A DNA stretch of 35,913 bases, from assembly GCA_003214215.1 (NCBI GenBank), contig QCLX01000014.1:1-35913 (forward strand). Reading direction: 5' to 3'. The notes under the pieces are model-generated. The model worked only from the letters and a program-made list of their open reading frames with translations, did not search any database and was not told where the DNA came from. The translations under genes were made by a program, and so were the position numbers. The stretch's first letter is position 1. The number at the start of each line of letters is the position of its first letter. Origin of the DNA: Prochlorococcus sp. AG-418-G18 (lineage in GTDB: Bacteria; Cyanobacteriota; Cyanobacteriia; PCC-6307; Cyanobiaceae). Below are positions 25,346 to 35,912 of the stretch, in pieces.

Positions 25346-26008
25346 TTATTTAATTTTTCTTCTTGATTCTAGAACAGCAAGTACATCTCTCCACTCAACG
25401 CCTTTATACATAAGTGCTACTTGCAGATGATAAATTAAATCAGCAGCTTCATTTGAGATTGAATTTTTATCATTATCTTTGCAAGCCATTATAAATTCTG
25501 CGGATTCCTCTCCTATCTTTTTCAGAATAGTATTACTTCCTTTTTTCAATAAGTGATTTGTGTAACTTTTTTCTGATGGATTTATTGACCTTTCGTTAAT
25601 TGTATTAAATAATTCAGAGCAAATATTCGAGAAGGGAGTTGTTTTTTTCTCTTTTTTATCATTTTGATTAATTTGGATTTCGTTGAAAAAACAACTTTTT
25701 TCCCCAGTGTGACATGCTCCTGAACCATTTTGTTCAATCAAAAGGATTAGTGAATCATTATCACAGTCGAATCTTATCTCCTTTAGTATTTGGGTACTTC
25801 CACTTGTAGCTCCTTTTCTCCAGATTTCTGATCTTGACCTACTCCAATAATGAACGTTTTTGGTCTCAAGTGTCATTGTCAATGATTCTTTGTTCATCCA
25901 AGCAAGCATAAGAATTGATCCGTCAAGCCAATCTTGTGCTATTGCAGGGATTAATCCATAATTATCAAAGCGTAGATCTTCTATCGAAAAATTAGTTGGA
26001 TAAGTCAT
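25346..26008 (-). CDS. hisIE: bifunctional phosphoribosyl-AMP cyclohydrolase/phosphoribosyl-ATP pyrophosphatase
   Basis: HisIE carries out steps 2 and 3 of histidine synthesis, acting on the product of HisG (encoded earlier in the window). The 220-residue protein has an N-terminal HisI domain (1-110) with WLDGSILMLAWMN, FDCDNDS (metal Asp residues) and the zinc cysteine/histidine segment GACHTGEKSCF. A C-terminal HisE domain (about 130-220) follows, with KIGEESAEF and NEAADLIYHLQV providing magnesium ligands. It is divergent from the PTPS-like gene. The two domains are fused in one frame, as in most cyanobacteria. Confidence 0.95.
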   Translation of the reverse strand: MTYPTNFSIEDLRFDNYGLIPAIAQDWLDGSILMLAWMNKESLTMTLETKNVHYWSRSRSEIWRKGATSGSTQILKEIRFDCDNDSLILLIEQNGSGACHTGEKSCFFNEIQINQNDKKEKKTTPFSNICSELFNTINERSINPSEKSYTNHLLKKGSNTILKKIGEESAEFIMACKDNDKNSISNEAADLIYHLQVALMYKGVEWRDVLAVLESRRKIK

Positions 26009-26071
26009 TATTTTCGTTATGTTAAATCCTACTTATTGTGTTTTATTAAAAATTATCCTAACAGTTAATTG

Positions 26072-26542
26072 ATGTATATTCATTCTTTGAAATTTTCATG
26101 CAGCAAAAGTTACGAGGATTTTCCCTGTTCACATAGGCAATGGCGCCATGAAAGCCATTGCAGATTTGTGCATGGATATTCAAGATCATTCACCTTTTGG
26201 TTCACTTCAAAAAAATTAGACCTAAATGGTTTTGTGGTGGATTTTTCAAGTCTAAAGCCTCTAGAAAACAGACTAAAGGAGCAATTTGACCATACTTTTT
26301 TAGTAAATAAAGATGACCCCTTGCTGAATTACTGGGAAAAATTACATGACTTAGATGCTTTAGATCTGAGAATTATGGATAATGTAGGAATGGAGTTCAC
26401 TTCTGAATTAATTTGGAGATGGGCTAATGAATACTTGCAGGTTAAGGATAAGGGCAGAACATGTTGTTGGAAAACAGAATCAAAAGAAAATAAATCTAAT
26501 AAAGCAAGTTATGAAGAAATTCCTGATTGGTTTAAATCTTAG
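26072..26542 (+). CDS. 6-pyruvoyl-tetrahydropterin synthase/QueD family protein
   Basis: PTPS/QueD enzymes convert dihydroneopterin triphosphate to pterin intermediates for queuosine or biopterin. This 156-residue protein (start ATG 26072, preferred over the adjacent TTG) has CSHRQWRHESHCRFVHGYSRSF, where Cys30 and His34 match the catalytic Cys and one zinc His. The usual HGH has become HGY, so one ligand (Tyr36) differs. A FDHTFLV segment with catalytic Asp/His and MEFTSELIWRWANE with the pterin-anchoring Glu follow. Start of hisIE lies 63 nt away in the opposite direction. Enzyme activity is uncertain because of the altered ligand. Confidence 0.82.
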   Translation: MYIHSLKFSCSKSYEDFPCSHRQWRHESHCRFVHGYSRSFTFWFTSKKLDLNGFVVDFSSLKPLENRLKEQFDHTFLVNKDDPLLNYWEKLHDLDALDLRIMDNVGMEFTSELIWRWANEYLQVKDKGRTCCWKTESKENKSNKASYEEIPDWFKS

Positions 26543-26591
26543 ATTAAAGTTTTTAAATTTCAAGTCATATAGAATTCTTTAATTTAGATCT

Positions 26592-29174
26592 TTAATCAAC
26601 AATTATCTCTCCATTAACCAGATAAATATTAATTTCGTCTTTATTAAGGTAATGATTATTCAATATATTATTTGAAATTTTTGTCTCAATTTGTTTTTGA
26701 ATAATTCTTTTTAAAGGCCTTGCACCATAGGAATAATCGTAACTGTTCTCGACAAGTTGGTTAATTACCTCATCCGTAATTTTGAATTTGAAGTTTTTTT
26801 TGTTAAGTCTTTTTTCTAAATTTTGAAGCTGGATTTTTGCAATTTCTTTTATGTCTTTTAATTCTAAATTATTAAAAATAACTATTTCATCAAGTCGATT
26901 TAAAAACTCAGGCTTGAAAAATTTTTTAAGTTCATTATCTACAACTTTTTTGATTTCATTTGTATCTTCTTTTCTAACTGATAAATCATTTATTGATTGA
27001 CTTCCTAAATTACTTGTGAGAACAATGATTGAATTTTTGAAATTGATTGTACGACCCTGCCCATCAGTAATAATTCCATCATCAAGAACCTGTAAAAGAA
27101 TATCTAAAATGTCTTTGTGTGCTTTTTCTATTTCATCTAGAAGTATCAATGAATAAGGATTTTTCCGCACTGCTTCAGTTAATTGACCGCCTGATTCGAA
27201 ACCTAAATATCCAGGAGGCGCACCTATAATTTTGCTTACTGAATGCTTTTCCATATATTCAGACATATCCAGTCTTGTAATTGAAGAATTTGAATCGAAT
27301 ATAATTTTGGCTGTTACTTTACTCAGCTCTGTTTTCCCAACACCAGTTGGACCTAAGAAGAGGAAACTGGCTAAAGGCTTGCTTGGATCATTTAAACCAG
27401 TCCTTGATCTCTTAATGGAATCTGCAACAGCCCTAATTGCAGTATCTTGACCAATAATTTTTTCTTTAAGGATTGACTCGAGGCTCAAAAGTTTATCTTT
27501 TTCTGACTGGTTTAAGTTCTGTACTGGAATAGATGTCCACTTTGAGACAACTTCTGCAATATCATCAAAAGTAACCTCTTGCCTTAAAAGACTCGTCTCT
27601 CCGGTTTTGTGAGAATTAACTAAACACTCACTTTTTTCTTTTAATTTTTTTTGTAAAGAATTTAAAGTTCCAAATTCTAATTCTGCTGCTTTGTTGAGGT
27701 CAAAACTCCTTTTAGCTTGATCTATTCGCAATTGAACAGATTCAATTTCTTCTTTTATGGTGCTAATCTCATCAATTTCATCTTTTTCTTTTTTCCATTT
27801 GGCGCCTAATTCTGCCTGTTTATCTTTAAGGGATATAAGTTCATTATTGATTTTTTTTAATCTTTCTAAAGAAAAATCATCTGTTTCTCTTTTTAAAGAG
27901 AATTTTTCCATCTCAAACTGCAGAACTTTTCGATCAATTTCATCAATTTCTTCAGGTTTGGAAGTTATGACCATATTTAATCTTGAGGCTGCTTCATCGA
28001 TTAGATCTATTGCTTTGTCAGGAAGAAATCTATCGTTAATATATCTTTCACTAAGGTTTGCAGCTGCAACTAAAGCATTATCAGAAATTCTCACACTATG
28101 GTGAACTTCGTATCTTTCTCTCAATCCTCTTAATATTGATACAGTATCATCTATTGAAGGAGCATCAATTTTTATTTTCTGAAATCTGCGTTCTAGAGCA
28201 GGATCTTTTTCTATATTTTGTTTATGTTCAATAATAGTTGTAGCACCAATACATCTAAGTTCTCCTCTTGCAAGCATTGGCTTTAATAGGTTGCTCGCAT
28301 CTAGAGAACCTCCGCTAGCACCAGCTCCAACAACTGTATGAATTTCATCAATAAAAAGAATGACTTTACCATCTGATTGTTTAACTTTCTTCAGAACATT
28401 TTTTATTCTTTCTTCAAATTCTCCACGATATTTTGCACCAGCTATAAGTGAACCCATATCTAATGAAATTAGTTGCCTATCTTGTAGGGCAAAAGGTACA
28501 TCGCCATTAATAATTCTTTGAGCCAACCCTTCAACAATGGCCGTTTTACCAACCCCAGGTTCTCCAATAAGAACTGGATTATTTTTTGTTCTTCTACTCA
28601 ATATTTGAATTGTTCTTCTAATCTCTTCATCCCTACCAATAACTGGGTCTAAAATTCCATCTCGTGCAGATTGAGTGAGATCTATACCATATTTTTCCAA
28701 AGACACATTAGAAGTATCAAATTCGTTTTTTACTGCTGGATCTGACTTCATTTTCTTAATAGTTTCAAGAAATTCTGGAATGCTTTTTTGATTTAAAATT
28801 TGAAATCCATATTTATCATCATAAGTGAAACCATAAACTAAGTGTTCTGTTGATATCACTACATCATTTAAAGAATTTCTAATATCATTCGCTTTCAAAA
28901 ATATTTTGTGAAGAGTATCACCGATATATAAATTATCTTGTTTATCTTTCATTTTTGCCTTCAAATTTAACGAAGACATTATTTCTTTCTCAATCTCTTT
29001 GATATTTACATTATTTTTTTTTAAGATTTTTTTTGTAAGATTGTCTTGTTTTATAAGAGCTAAAAACAAATTGTCAGACTCTACGTTTTGTTGATGATTT
29101 TTATAAGCAATTTCTTTGGCCAAAATAAAACAGATCCAAGCAGAATTTGTAAATTCGCTTGGAACTATCTTCAT
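26592..29174 (-). CDS. clpB: ClpB disaggregase (AAA+ chaperone)
   Basis: ClpB threads aggregated proteins through its hexameric pore and works with DnaK. The 860-residue length fits ClpB. Parts are an N-terminal Clp domain (about 1-140), AAA1 with Walker A GEPGVGKT (204-211) and Walker B VILFIDE (271-277), a long coiled-coil middle domain (about 400-520, rich in Glu/Lys) that separates ClpB from ClpA/ClpC, and AAA2 with Walker A GPTGVGKT (608-615). The N domain diverges from typical ClpB, so this may be a second paralogue. I choose ATG 29174 over the TTG one codon upstream. petE lies 64 nt upstream on the same strand. The first 50 codons recur at 6740. Confidence 0.95.
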   Translation of the reverse strand: MKIVPSEFTNSAWICFILAKEIAYKNHQQNVESDNLFLALIKQDNLTKKILKKNNVNIKEIEKEIMSSLNLKAKMKDKQDNLYIGDTLHKIFLKANDIRNSLNDVVISTEHLVYGFTYDDKYGFQILNQKSIPEFLETIKKMKSDPAVKNEFDTSNVSLEKYGIDLTQSARDGILDPVIGRDEEIRRTIQILSRRTKNNPVLIGEPGVGKTAIVEGLAQRIINGDVPFALQDRQLISLDMGSLIAGAKYRGEFEERIKNVLKKVKQSDGKVILFIDEIHTVVGAGASGGSLDASNLLKPMLARGELRCIGATTIIEHKQNIEKDPALERRFQKIKIDAPSIDDTVSILRGLRERYEVHHSVRISDNALVAAANLSERYINDRFLPDKAIDLIDEAASRLNMVITSKPEEIDEIDRKVLQFEMEKFSLKRETDDFSLERLKKINNELISLKDKQAELGAKWKKEKDEIDEISTIKEEIESVQLRIDQAKRSFDLNKAAELEFGTLNSLQKKLKEKSECLVNSHKTGETSLLRQEVTFDDIAEVVSKWTSIPVQNLNQSEKDKLLSLESILKEKIIGQDTAIRAVADSIKRSRTGLNDPSKPLASFLFLGPTGVGKTELSKVTAKIIFDSNSSITRLDMSEYMEKHSVSKIIGAPPGYLGFESGGQLTEAVRKNPYSLILLDEIEKAHKDILDILLQVLDDGIITDGQGRTINFKNSIIVLTSNLGSQSINDLSVRKEDTNEIKKVVDNELKKFFKPEFLNRLDEIVIFNNLELKDIKEIAKIQLQNLEKRLNKKNFKFKITDEVINQLVENSYDYSYGARPLKRIIQKQIETKISNNILNNHYLNKDEINIYLVNGEIIVD

Positions 29175-29238
29175 CAATCAAACTATAATTATGACTGTAG
29201 TAAGTATTAAGTTAAAAAGTACTTAAATTTTAAAAGAT

Positions 29239-29589
29239 TTATTCAACGATAACTTTACCTACCATTCCAGCTCCTCTGTGAGGCTCGCAATAGTAATCAT
29301 AAGTTCCTGCAGTATCAAATGTTTCTTCCCAAGACTCTCCTGGAGCAAAAGCTAGATCTGCATGACTTAATTCCTCATGCCCATCAAAAACTGCATTGTG
29401 AGGAGCTAATTTATTATTGACGAATTTAACTGTATCACCAGCACTAATGGTTACTGTACTTGGTTCAAATGCAAGCATTCCTGCATCTGTACCAAGTTTT
29501 ACTTCAACAGTCTTAGCTGAAACTGATGAAATTCCTAGACCAAGAGTTAAAACTATTGCGAATAACCCTGCAAAGATTGAACGTAACAT
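29239..29589 (-). CDS. petE: plastocyanin precursor, right (native) copy
   Basis: The precursor carries a Sec-type signal of about 25 residues and then a cupredoxin domain with type 1 copper ligands His64, Cys101, His104 and Met109. It is exported to the thylakoid lumen, where it shuttles electrons between cytochrome f and photosystem I. In this copy petE is followed 64 nt later by clpB on the same strand and preceded by the epimerase gene, with a 57-nt gap that can hold its own promoter. The high hydrophobicity of the signal core is typical of lumenal targeting. I see no sign of an alternative cytochrome c6 gene here. Confidence 0.97.
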   Translation of the reverse strand: MLRSIFAGLFAIVLTLGLGISSVSAKTVEVKLGTDAGMLAFEPSTVTISAGDTVKFVNNKLAPHNAVFDGHEELSHADLAFAPGESWEETFDTAGTYDYYCEPHRGAGMVGKVIVE

Positions 29590-29610
29590 AATTAAAATTT
29601 ACCTATATAC

Positions 29611-29616
29611 ATATTA
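29611..29616 (-). promoter_or_regulatory. petE: possible -10 element of petE
   Basis: TAATAT is read on the minus strand 21 bases before the petE ATG, in the gap after the epimerase stop. The left copy has the same hexamer at 6298-6303. No good -35 box stands out, and A/T-rich DNA gives many chance matches, so the call is weak. Confidence 0.3.
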
Positions 29617-29646
29617 CAAGGCTTTGGGAGATTAACTGTGAGAATT

Positions 29647-30630
29647 TTAATTGTTATTACAGCTTGGTAATTTTGATAACCTTAAAATATCATTCAGTGA
29701 CTTTGCATAACTTTTAAGTTTGAAAGTCTCAGGATTAGTGATGGGGACATGATTAAAGTCATATTTCTTGATACTGAAGCTATCCCACGGAGTAGTTTGG
29801 ATGGGAAGAATTCTTAATAATATTTTTAGAATTTTTTTTGTAAGGGGTATAGCAAAATATCTCCTCATATTGTTTCTTTTTAAAAGTGTAATAATGGCAT
29901 GATCAATTGAAATAAATTTCTGACCTAGGACAAATTTTCTAAAACCTTTGTATTTCTCTTCTTTATGATTTTTAATTAGAAACCCACAAATTTGAGCGAT
30001 ATCATTTGCGTGTATAAAGTGAAATTTAGAATCGAGTTTTAAAAATCTTGCTACCCAAAGCCATTTTCCGATTTCTTTCAATCCACTAGTTAAATAACTT
30101 ACAGGATATTTACTTTTTTTTCCAAGATTTCCTCCAAAAACCAAGGTAGGGAAAACAGCGAAAGTTTTTTCTGCAAATGAGCTTTCTCTAAGTCTCTGGA
30201 AACATTCGTATTTTGTTTGAATGTACTCTGTTCCATAAATCAATGATTCCCTCATTAATTCTGTTTGGGTATCAAGAATGCTAGCGGTTGAAAAATAAAT
30301 AATCTTTTCTAACTTGTTAATATCAAGCATTGCAAGTAATTCTTCAAAAGCTTTAATGTTTACTTCATAGGCTCTTCTTGGATCTCCCCAAGCTGTAGCA
30401 GTATGTATTAGGTAATTAATTTGACTAATTTCCTTTTTATACTTATATGATTCCCTGATATCACACACCATTAACTTGACATTTTTATTTTCTTGAACAG
30501 AAATTGGCAACTTACTTTTGTCTCTCACCATGAGACAAAGCCTGAATTTTGTGTTTTTTAAAAACCAATCAACTAAATATTGGCCAACACATCCATTCGC
30601 ACCTGTGATTAATAAGTTTTTATATGCCAA
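29647..30630 (-). CDS. NAD-dependent epimerase/dehydratase (extended SDR), right (native) copy
   Basis: This 327-residue extended SDR lies between hemE and petE. Its Rossmann motif is GANGCVG at residues 10-16. The catalytic pair is Tyr136/Lys140, with FSTAS at 113-117 giving the active-site Ser/Thr. The C-terminal third is unusually basic (KKILKILLRIL), which may mean peripheral membrane contact. Coupling to hemE is likely because only 8 nt separate the hemE stop from the TTG start. In cyanobacteria such genes next to hemE have no fixed function that I can name; sugar-nucleotide or isoprenoid modification are possibilities. Confidence 0.86.
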   Translation of the reverse strand: MAYKNLLITGANGCVGQYLVDWFLKNTKFRLCLMVRDKSKLPISVQENKNVKLMVCDIRESYKYKKEISQINYLIHTATAWGDPRRAYEVNIKAFEELLAMLDINKLEKIIYFSTASILDTQTELMRESLIYGTEYIQTKYECFQRLRESSFAEKTFAVFPTLVFGGNLGKKSKYPVSYLTSGLKEIGKWLWVARFLKLDSKFHFIHANDIAQICGFLIKNHKEEKYKGFRKFVLGQKFISIDHAIITLLKRNNMRRYFAIPLTKKILKILLRILPIQTTPWDSFSIKKYDFNHVPITNPETFKLKSYAKSLNDILRLSKLPSCNNN

Positions 30631-30638
30631 GACTTTGA

Positions 30639-31679
30639 TTAGTAAGTAAGTTTTTTTCCATGTTCAAAAAATGTTTGAGCATTTTCTTCTGGAGTCCCAG
30701 GTAAAATCCCATGACCCAAATTAAGAATATATTTCCTGCCTTTAATTTTATTGAAAGTATTATCTATCCTTTCTTTAATTGATTCTTTGTTTCCGAATAA
30801 AATGCCAGGATCAACATTACCTTGAATTCCTATCCCACTAGGGATTCTTTTACAAGCCTCTTCAATATCTACTGTCCAGTCTAATGAGATTATATCTACT
30901 CCAGTTTTTGCCATTCTTTCTATGACACCAGCACTTCCTGAAATGTAGAGAATTACTGGTGTCTCAGGGTATTCTGCTTTTACAATGTCAACAACTTTTT
31001 TTTGATAGGGCCCAGCAAAGATATCGTAATCTTGTGGACTTAGTTGACCTGCCCATGAATCAAAAATTTGTACTACTTGCGCTCCAGATTTTATTTGATA
31101 TTTAAGATATTCACCAATAGATTTTGCAAAATGATCAAGAAGTTTATGAAGTAAATCTGGTTCTTTAAAAGCCATTGATTTTATTAAAGAATAATTTTTA
31201 CTGCTTTTACCTTCAACTACATATGCAGCAAGAGTCCAAGGTGCGCCAACAAAACCTAAAACTGTTGCCTCATTATTCACATCTTTTTTTAGTGAAGAAA
31301 GAACTTGCCCAACAAAACTTAAACTCTCACTTGGATTTAATTCTTTTAAATTTTCTATCTGGTTAAGAGTTCTTATTGGGTCATCAATTATTGGACCTTT
31401 ACTTTCTATTATCTCAAAATTTATACCCATCCCTGGGAGAGGTGTGAGAATATCTGAAAAAAGGATCACACCATCCGGTTTGAAAGCATGAAAAGGCTGC
31501 ATTGAAATCTCATATGATAGTTCTGGATTTTCAGACCTCTCTCTAAAGCTTGGGTAACGCTCCCTTAAATCTCTATAGATTTTCATATATCTTCCTGCTT
31601 GCCTCATCATCCATACTGGAGGCCTATTTACTTTTTTACCTAATGCGGCAGAAAGTAGTAGTGGTAAATCTTGACCCAT
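30639..31679 (-). CDS. hemE: uroporphyrinogen decarboxylase, right (native) copy
   Basis: HemE is a cytoplasmic TIM-barrel dimer that needs no cofactor. It feeds tetrapyrroles to chlorophyll and heme, so it is essential in a phototroph. The barrel can be followed from RQAGRY (26-31), through FSDILTPL with Asp76, to the late segment [15 protein letters not shown], which holds the conserved His. Residue length (346) is within a few residues of other cyanobacterial HemE proteins. glgB lies upstream on the same strand with a 118-nt gap, enough for a separate promoter, and the epimerase gene follows 8 nt later. Confidence 0.96.
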   Translation of the reverse strand: MGQDLPLLLSAALGKKVNRPPVWMMRQAGRYMKIYRDLRERYPSFRERSENPELSYEISMQPFHAFKPDGVILFSDILTPLPGMGINFEIIESKGPIIDDPIRTLNQIENLKELNPSESLSFVGQVLSSLKKDVNNEATVLGFVGAPWTLAAYVVEGKSSKNYSLIKSMAFKEPDLLHKLLDHFAKSIGEYLKYQIKSGAQVVQIFDSWAGQLSPQDYDIFAGPYQKKVVDIVKAEYPETPVILYISGSAGVIERMAKTGVDIISLDWTVDIEEACKRIPSGIGIQGNVDPGILFGNKESIKERIDNTFNKIKGRKYILNLGHGILPGTPEENAQTFFEHGKKLTY

Positions 31680-31797
31680 TTTTCAATTCGATATGTTTTA
31701 AAAAAATTAAAATTCCAACTTAAAAATCTTACAATGCAAAGCAGAGCAAAAGCGTTATATGAACATTTATATGAAGCACTAAGTTAAATGAGCCTTC

Positions 31798-34062
31798 TTA
31801 TTTTTTTGATTGATGTTTGAAGATACTTACGCTTAGTGGAGGCAAAGCAAGTTCTAGAGCATTTTGATAATCATGAATATTGTAATTTATAGTTTCTTTA
31901 CCCCCCATATTTCCCTTGTTACTACCCCCGTATCTAGAGCCGTCTGAATTAAATATTTCTTTATAGAATCCTTCCACAGGAACACCTACTTTGTATGACC
32001 CATGAGTATTAGGTGTAAAGTTAGCAACAACAACAAGCCACTCATTGGTGTCGTTTTCTCTTCTCATGAAACTTATAACTGAATTAGATTTGTCATTACA
32101 ATCAATCCATTGGAATCCATAAGGATCAAAGTCATTTTTCCATAACGCAGCTTCATTTTTATAAAGTGCGTTTAGGTCATCAATCAAGTTTCTGATACCT
32201 TTATGAGGCTCAAACTCTAGCAACTCCCATTGCAGATCATCCCAAACGTTCCATTCTTGCCTTTGTCCAAATTCCATTCCCATAAATATCGTTTTTTTAC
32301 CGGGGTGGGTCCACATATAAGTGAGTAAAGCTCGAGTATTTGCATATTTCTTCCAGTCATCGCCCGGCATTTTATGCAAAAGATGACTTTTCCCATGGAC
32401 AACCTCATCATGACTGAGAGCAAGCATAAAGTTCTCTGTATAGTTATAAGTTATTGAGAAAGTTACACTATTTTGATGGAATTGCCTAAACCAAGGATCT
32501 ATCTCAAAATAATCGAGCATATCGTGCATCCATCCCATATTCCATTTCAAATTAAACCCTAACCCTCCCATGTCAGTTGGTTTGGTTACCATTGGCCAAG
32601 TTGTTGATTCTTCAGCGATAGAAAGTGCACCTGGGAAATGTTGGAAGAGTACATGATTAGCCTGTTGAAGAAATTTAACAGCTTCTGTATTTTCATTACC
32701 ACCATTTTCATTAGGTATCCATTCGCCATCTGGGCGTAAATAATCCCTGTAAAGCATTGAAGCTACAGCATCTACTCTTATGCCATCAATATGAAACTCT
32801 TCAAACCAATAAACGAGGTTGGCTACTAAGAAATTTCTAACTTCGTTTCTGCTGTAATTAAATATTAATGTTCCCCATTCTTTATGTTCACCTATGCGCG
32901 AATCTCCATGTTCATAAAGATGACAACCATCAAAAAATGCTAAACCATGCTTATCTTTTGGGAAATGACCAGGGACCCAATCAAGAATCACACCTATGCC
33001 CTCTTCATGACATTTATTGACAAACTCTCGAAATTCATTTGGGGTGCCAAATCTACTTGTTGGTGCATACCAGCCTGTAACCTGGTAGCCCCATGAACCA
33101 TCAAAAGGATGTTCAGATATTGGCATTAGTTCAATATGAGTAAATCCTCTCTCTTTTACGTAAGGGATGAGCTTTTTGGTTAATTCTGGATAAGTTAATA
33201 ATCGTGTTCCAGGTTTTAAATCTGCAGCAGGCACAGGGTCTCTTGGTTCACCATTTTCTTCAAGATATTTATTATCTATTGATTCATGGAGCCAACTTCC
33301 CAAATGCATTTCATAAACTGAAATTGGCTTGTTAATTTGACTAGAGGAATCTCTATTTGAAATCCAAGAACTATCATCCCAATTAAAGTTTTTCAATTTT
33401 GAAACTATTGAACCATTTTGAGGTCTGATTTCGTGAAGGAAACCATATGGATCTGCTTTCTCATAAATATGACCTTGTTGTGTTCTTATTTCATATTTAT
33501 ATGTGTCTCCCTCTTGCATTGTTGGCATGAATAGTTCCCAAATTCCCCCTAATCTTTTTTGCATTGGATGATGTCTTCCATCCCAAGAATTTATATCTGC
33601 AATTATCGAGATTGATTTTGCATTTGGGCTCCAAATGCAAAACATGACACCTTTTTGATTCTTTTCTTCAATGAGATGTGCTCCCATTTTTTCCCAAATA
33701 TGATGATGATTACCTTCTGCAAAAAGATGCCTATCAACTTCTCCCATCCACTCTTCTTTATATGACCAGGGGTCATGTTGTGTATGCGTGATCCCTCCTC
33801 GTGAAATATTTATTTCGTAATTAGAATTTGGATTTTCAGGCAAGATCGCTTCAAAAAGCCACTTATGGTTTATGGGTTTTGCCTTGTAGGAATTATTTTT
33901 AAAATTGATTTTAACTTCGTCGGCTTCAGGCATCCATATCCTTATTACCCATTGCTCTTCATAAAAATGAGGACCTAATATTTTTAATGGATTATCATTG
34001 CAACAATTTTCTAGGTTGATAGCTTCTGATTTAATCCAGTCTGCTTGAATTGTTTCGATCAT
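31798..34062 (-). CDS. glgB: 1,4-alpha-glucan branching enzyme, right (native) copy
   Basis: GlgB transfers short glucan chains to form alpha-1,6 branches and so makes soluble glycogen. All four GH13 regions are intact (DWVPGHF; DGIRVDA; SIAEEST; LSHDE), with Asp431, Glu484 and Asp552 as the triad. The N-terminal 110 residues form the extra N1 module found in long cyanobacterial and enterobacterial enzymes; the CBM48 module follows at about 135-235 with [13 protein letters not shown]. The gene is 52 nt downstream of the CocE-like gene, and no other glg gene is present, so glycogen genes are dispersed here. Confidence 0.96.
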   Translation of the reverse strand: MIETIQADWIKSEAINLENCCNDNPLKILGPHFYEEQWVIRIWMPEADEVKINFKNNSYKAKPINHKWLFEAILPENPNSNYEINISRGGITHTQHDPWSYKEEWMGEVDRHLFAEGNHHHIWEKMGAHLIEEKNQKGVMFCIWSPNAKSISIIADINSWDGRHHPMQKRLGGIWELFMPTMQEGDTYKYEIRTQQGHIYEKADPYGFLHEIRPQNGSIVSKLKNFNWDDSSWISNRDSSSQINKPISVYEMHLGSWLHESIDNKYLEENGEPRDPVPAADLKPGTRLLTYPELTKKLIPYVKERGFTHIELMPISEHPFDGSWGYQVTGWYAPTSRFGTPNEFREFVNKCHEEGIGVILDWVPGHFPKDKHGLAFFDGCHLYEHGDSRIGEHKEWGTLIFNYSRNEVRNFLVANLVYWFEEFHIDGIRVDAVASMLYRDYLRPDGEWIPNENGGNENTEAVKFLQQANHVLFQHFPGALSIAEESTTWPMVTKPTDMGGLGFNLKWNMGWMHDMLDYFEIDPWFRQFHQNSVTFSITYNYTENFMLALSHDEVVHGKSHLLHKMPGDDWKKYANTRALLTYMWTHPGKKTIFMGMEFGQRQEWNVWDDLQWELLEFEPHKGIRNLIDDLNALYKNEAALWKNDFDPYGFQWIDCNDKSNSVISFMRRENDTNEWLVVVANFTPNTHGSYKVGVPVEGFYKEIFNSDGSRYGGSNKGNMGGKETINYNIHDYQNALELALPPLSVSIFKHQSKK

Positions 34063-34114
34063 GACTGGTAGATATTAAGGATTAATAATATCAAATGATT
34101 AACCAAAAAAATAA

Positions 34115-35695
34115 TTATTTATTAAAAAAAGGGGTCATTTTCATAAATGTTTTATTTAGGCTAAAGCTTAGAGTAATAATTCTATGATTTGCTGAGGGCG
34201 CCCCAATATTTCCCTCCCCGAATCCAGGATTAACTCCAATAGCGGGATAAGCTGCTGCAGATATAGATAAGCGAAGCTTGCTATTTTGAATTAAACAAAT
34301 ATTTGTTGGCTGCATTGTTATTTGATAAGTGGATTCTTCATTTATTTTGGAGTTTTTAACCCTTAAGAATCCAGTTGAAAATTGATTCACATTTTCATTC
34401 CCTTCTTCAACATGAGATAAAGCAAGGCAGATATCGAAATTGGGCTGATCACTTTTTACTGAGATTTCTAATGTGGGAATCCCTGTTAAATATTGATCTC
34501 TTTCAAAAGAATTGGTTTGAAAAACAGCAACATCCAGGCGTTTATCAGTAATACTTCTATTAAACTTCCCTGGATTTGGACCTAAATGACCGCCGTCAGA
34601 TGGAGTAGGTCTCCATGGGTCATTAACAATCGTGAACCATCCTGATCCTTTTGAATTTATGGTCAGACTTCCATTCTCAACCTTTGCATTTGCTGTGCCA
34701 TCGCTTTTGAGCCCAAAAATAAATTCGGGGTGAAATTTATTATCTAATTCTTCCCATTTATTTAGTGAAATATTCCATATTTTTCTCTCCTTTTTTAAAT
34801 TCTTAGAATTAAATTTTTCATCTGATTTTAAATGCTTATCAAAAAATTTTAATAAAGATTCTTGTGATCCCTCCCACCAATTTAGATGTGTCGCATTCCC
34901 AATAATTATCTCTGGGCTTCCACCAGCTTCTTTAGATTTTTTATAAAGATCAAAGGCACCTTTTAAATGTGGATCCCAAAGTCCTCCAATAATTAACATA
35001 GGTTGTTTAATCCATGTTGAAATTGGCTTAAATTCTTCAAAGTGGCAAGCATTATTTAAATTTTTAAGCCATTCCAAAACAAAGCTATTAGGATCATTTT
35101 CTTTTAAAATATCAATTCCTTCCCTCAAATAACTTTTATTTTCTAAGGATAATCTTATCTTTTCCCACTCAAACAAATTATTTTCTCTTTTCATTTTTAG
35201 TGCTGCGATTTGAAGCCCCCATGCAATATTGTTATGCCACCAATATGCTCCTCCATCTGAGCACCAATGCTCCTTAATGTTCATCCCAGTCATTGCAGGA
35301 GATAAACAATCTGGCGGCTTTGAATTTAATTCGCCAGTTAGTTGAGTAAATCCTTGATATGAAAAACCATATAAGCCAAGTTTTCCATTACATTCTTTTA
35401 GAGACCTTACCCACTCATGTGTTTCTGAAGTATCGCTAGCTTCTTGTTTGAAAGCATTAAAAACCCCTTCAGAAGAACCCATTCCCCTAACATCCTGAAT
35501 GATTACCATATACCCTTTTGAAGCCCACCATTCAGGGTGAGAATAGGTAACAGTTGAAGCTATTTCCCTTCCATAAGGCTGTCTCATTAATAATGCAGGC
35601 CATGGGCCATTACTATTAGGTAACCAAATCCTTGATATTAGCTTTACCCCATCTCTAAGTACTAGAGACTTTTCAAACCATCTTGAACCAGACAT
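34115..35695 (-). CDS. CocE/NonD (peptidase S15-like) hydrolase, right (native) copy
   Basis: The 526 residues divide into a catalytic alpha/beta-hydrolase domain with helical cap (about 1-300) and a C-terminal jelly roll (about 310-515). The family triad is complete: Ser112, Asp241 and His270. A tryptophan-rich cap segment (HWCSDGGAYWWHNN) is typical of this family and lines the substrate pocket. Annotation as acyl esterase or X-Pro dipeptidyl peptidase would be equally defensible. It sits between a partial hypothetical gene and glgB, all on one strand. The neighbours give no substrate clue. Confidence 0.88.
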   Translation of the reverse strand: MSGSRWFEKSLVLRDGVKLISRIWLPNSNGPWPALLMRQPYGREIASTVTYSHPEWWASKGYMVIIQDVRGMGSSEGVFNAFKQEASDTSETHEWVRSLKECNGKLGLYGFSYQGFTQLTGELNSKPPDCLSPAMTGMNIKEHWCSDGGAYWWHNNIAWGLQIAALKMKRENNLFEWEKIRLSLENKSYLREGIDILKENDPNSFVLEWLKNLNNACHFEEFKPISTWIKQPMLIIGGLWDPHLKGAFDLYKKSKEAGGSPEIIIGNATHLNWWEGSQESLLKFFDKHLKSDEKFNSKNLKKERKIWNISLNKWEELDNKFHPEFIFGLKSDGTANAKVENGSLTINSKGSGWFTIVNDPWRPTPSDGGHLGPNPGKFNRSITDKRLDVAVFQTNSFERDQYLTGIPTLEISVKSDQPNFDICLALSHVEEGNENVNQFSTGFLRVKNSKINEESTYQITMQPTNICLIQNSKLRLSISAAAYPAIGVNPGFGEGNIGAPSANHRIITLSFSLNKTFMKMTPFFNK

Positions 35696-35702
35696 TTAGG
35701 CC

Positions 35703-35912
35703 TTAGATAATATCTGGACAGTGCAGCCCGATTACGTAAATAGAAAAGATCTCTGCGTTAACGGGAGTTAACTTTTTTTTGTTTGATACATACTCTATAG
35801 CTTTATCTGAACTAGCTGAAATACCCTTTGAATTAAACTCTCTAAACTTTTTACATAAATTCCTAGCTTCGCTTGGATTCTTTTTTACACTTTCTAATAA
35901 GTTAGATTGACT
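35703..35912 (-). CDS. C-terminal part of an unrecognised hypothetical protein (right copy)
   Basis: The frame runs in from the right edge of the window and ends 7 nt before the hydrolase start. The 69 visible residues (SQSNLLESVKKN at the cut end, YVIGLHCPDII at the tail) show a helical, charged region and no membrane segment. This is probably the true location of the gene, whose start lies beyond the window. No function can be assigned. Confidence 0.6.
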   Translation of the reverse strand, partial: SQSNLLESVKKNPSEARNLCKKFREFNSKGISASSDKAIEYVSNKKKLTPVNAEIFSIYVIGLHCPDII

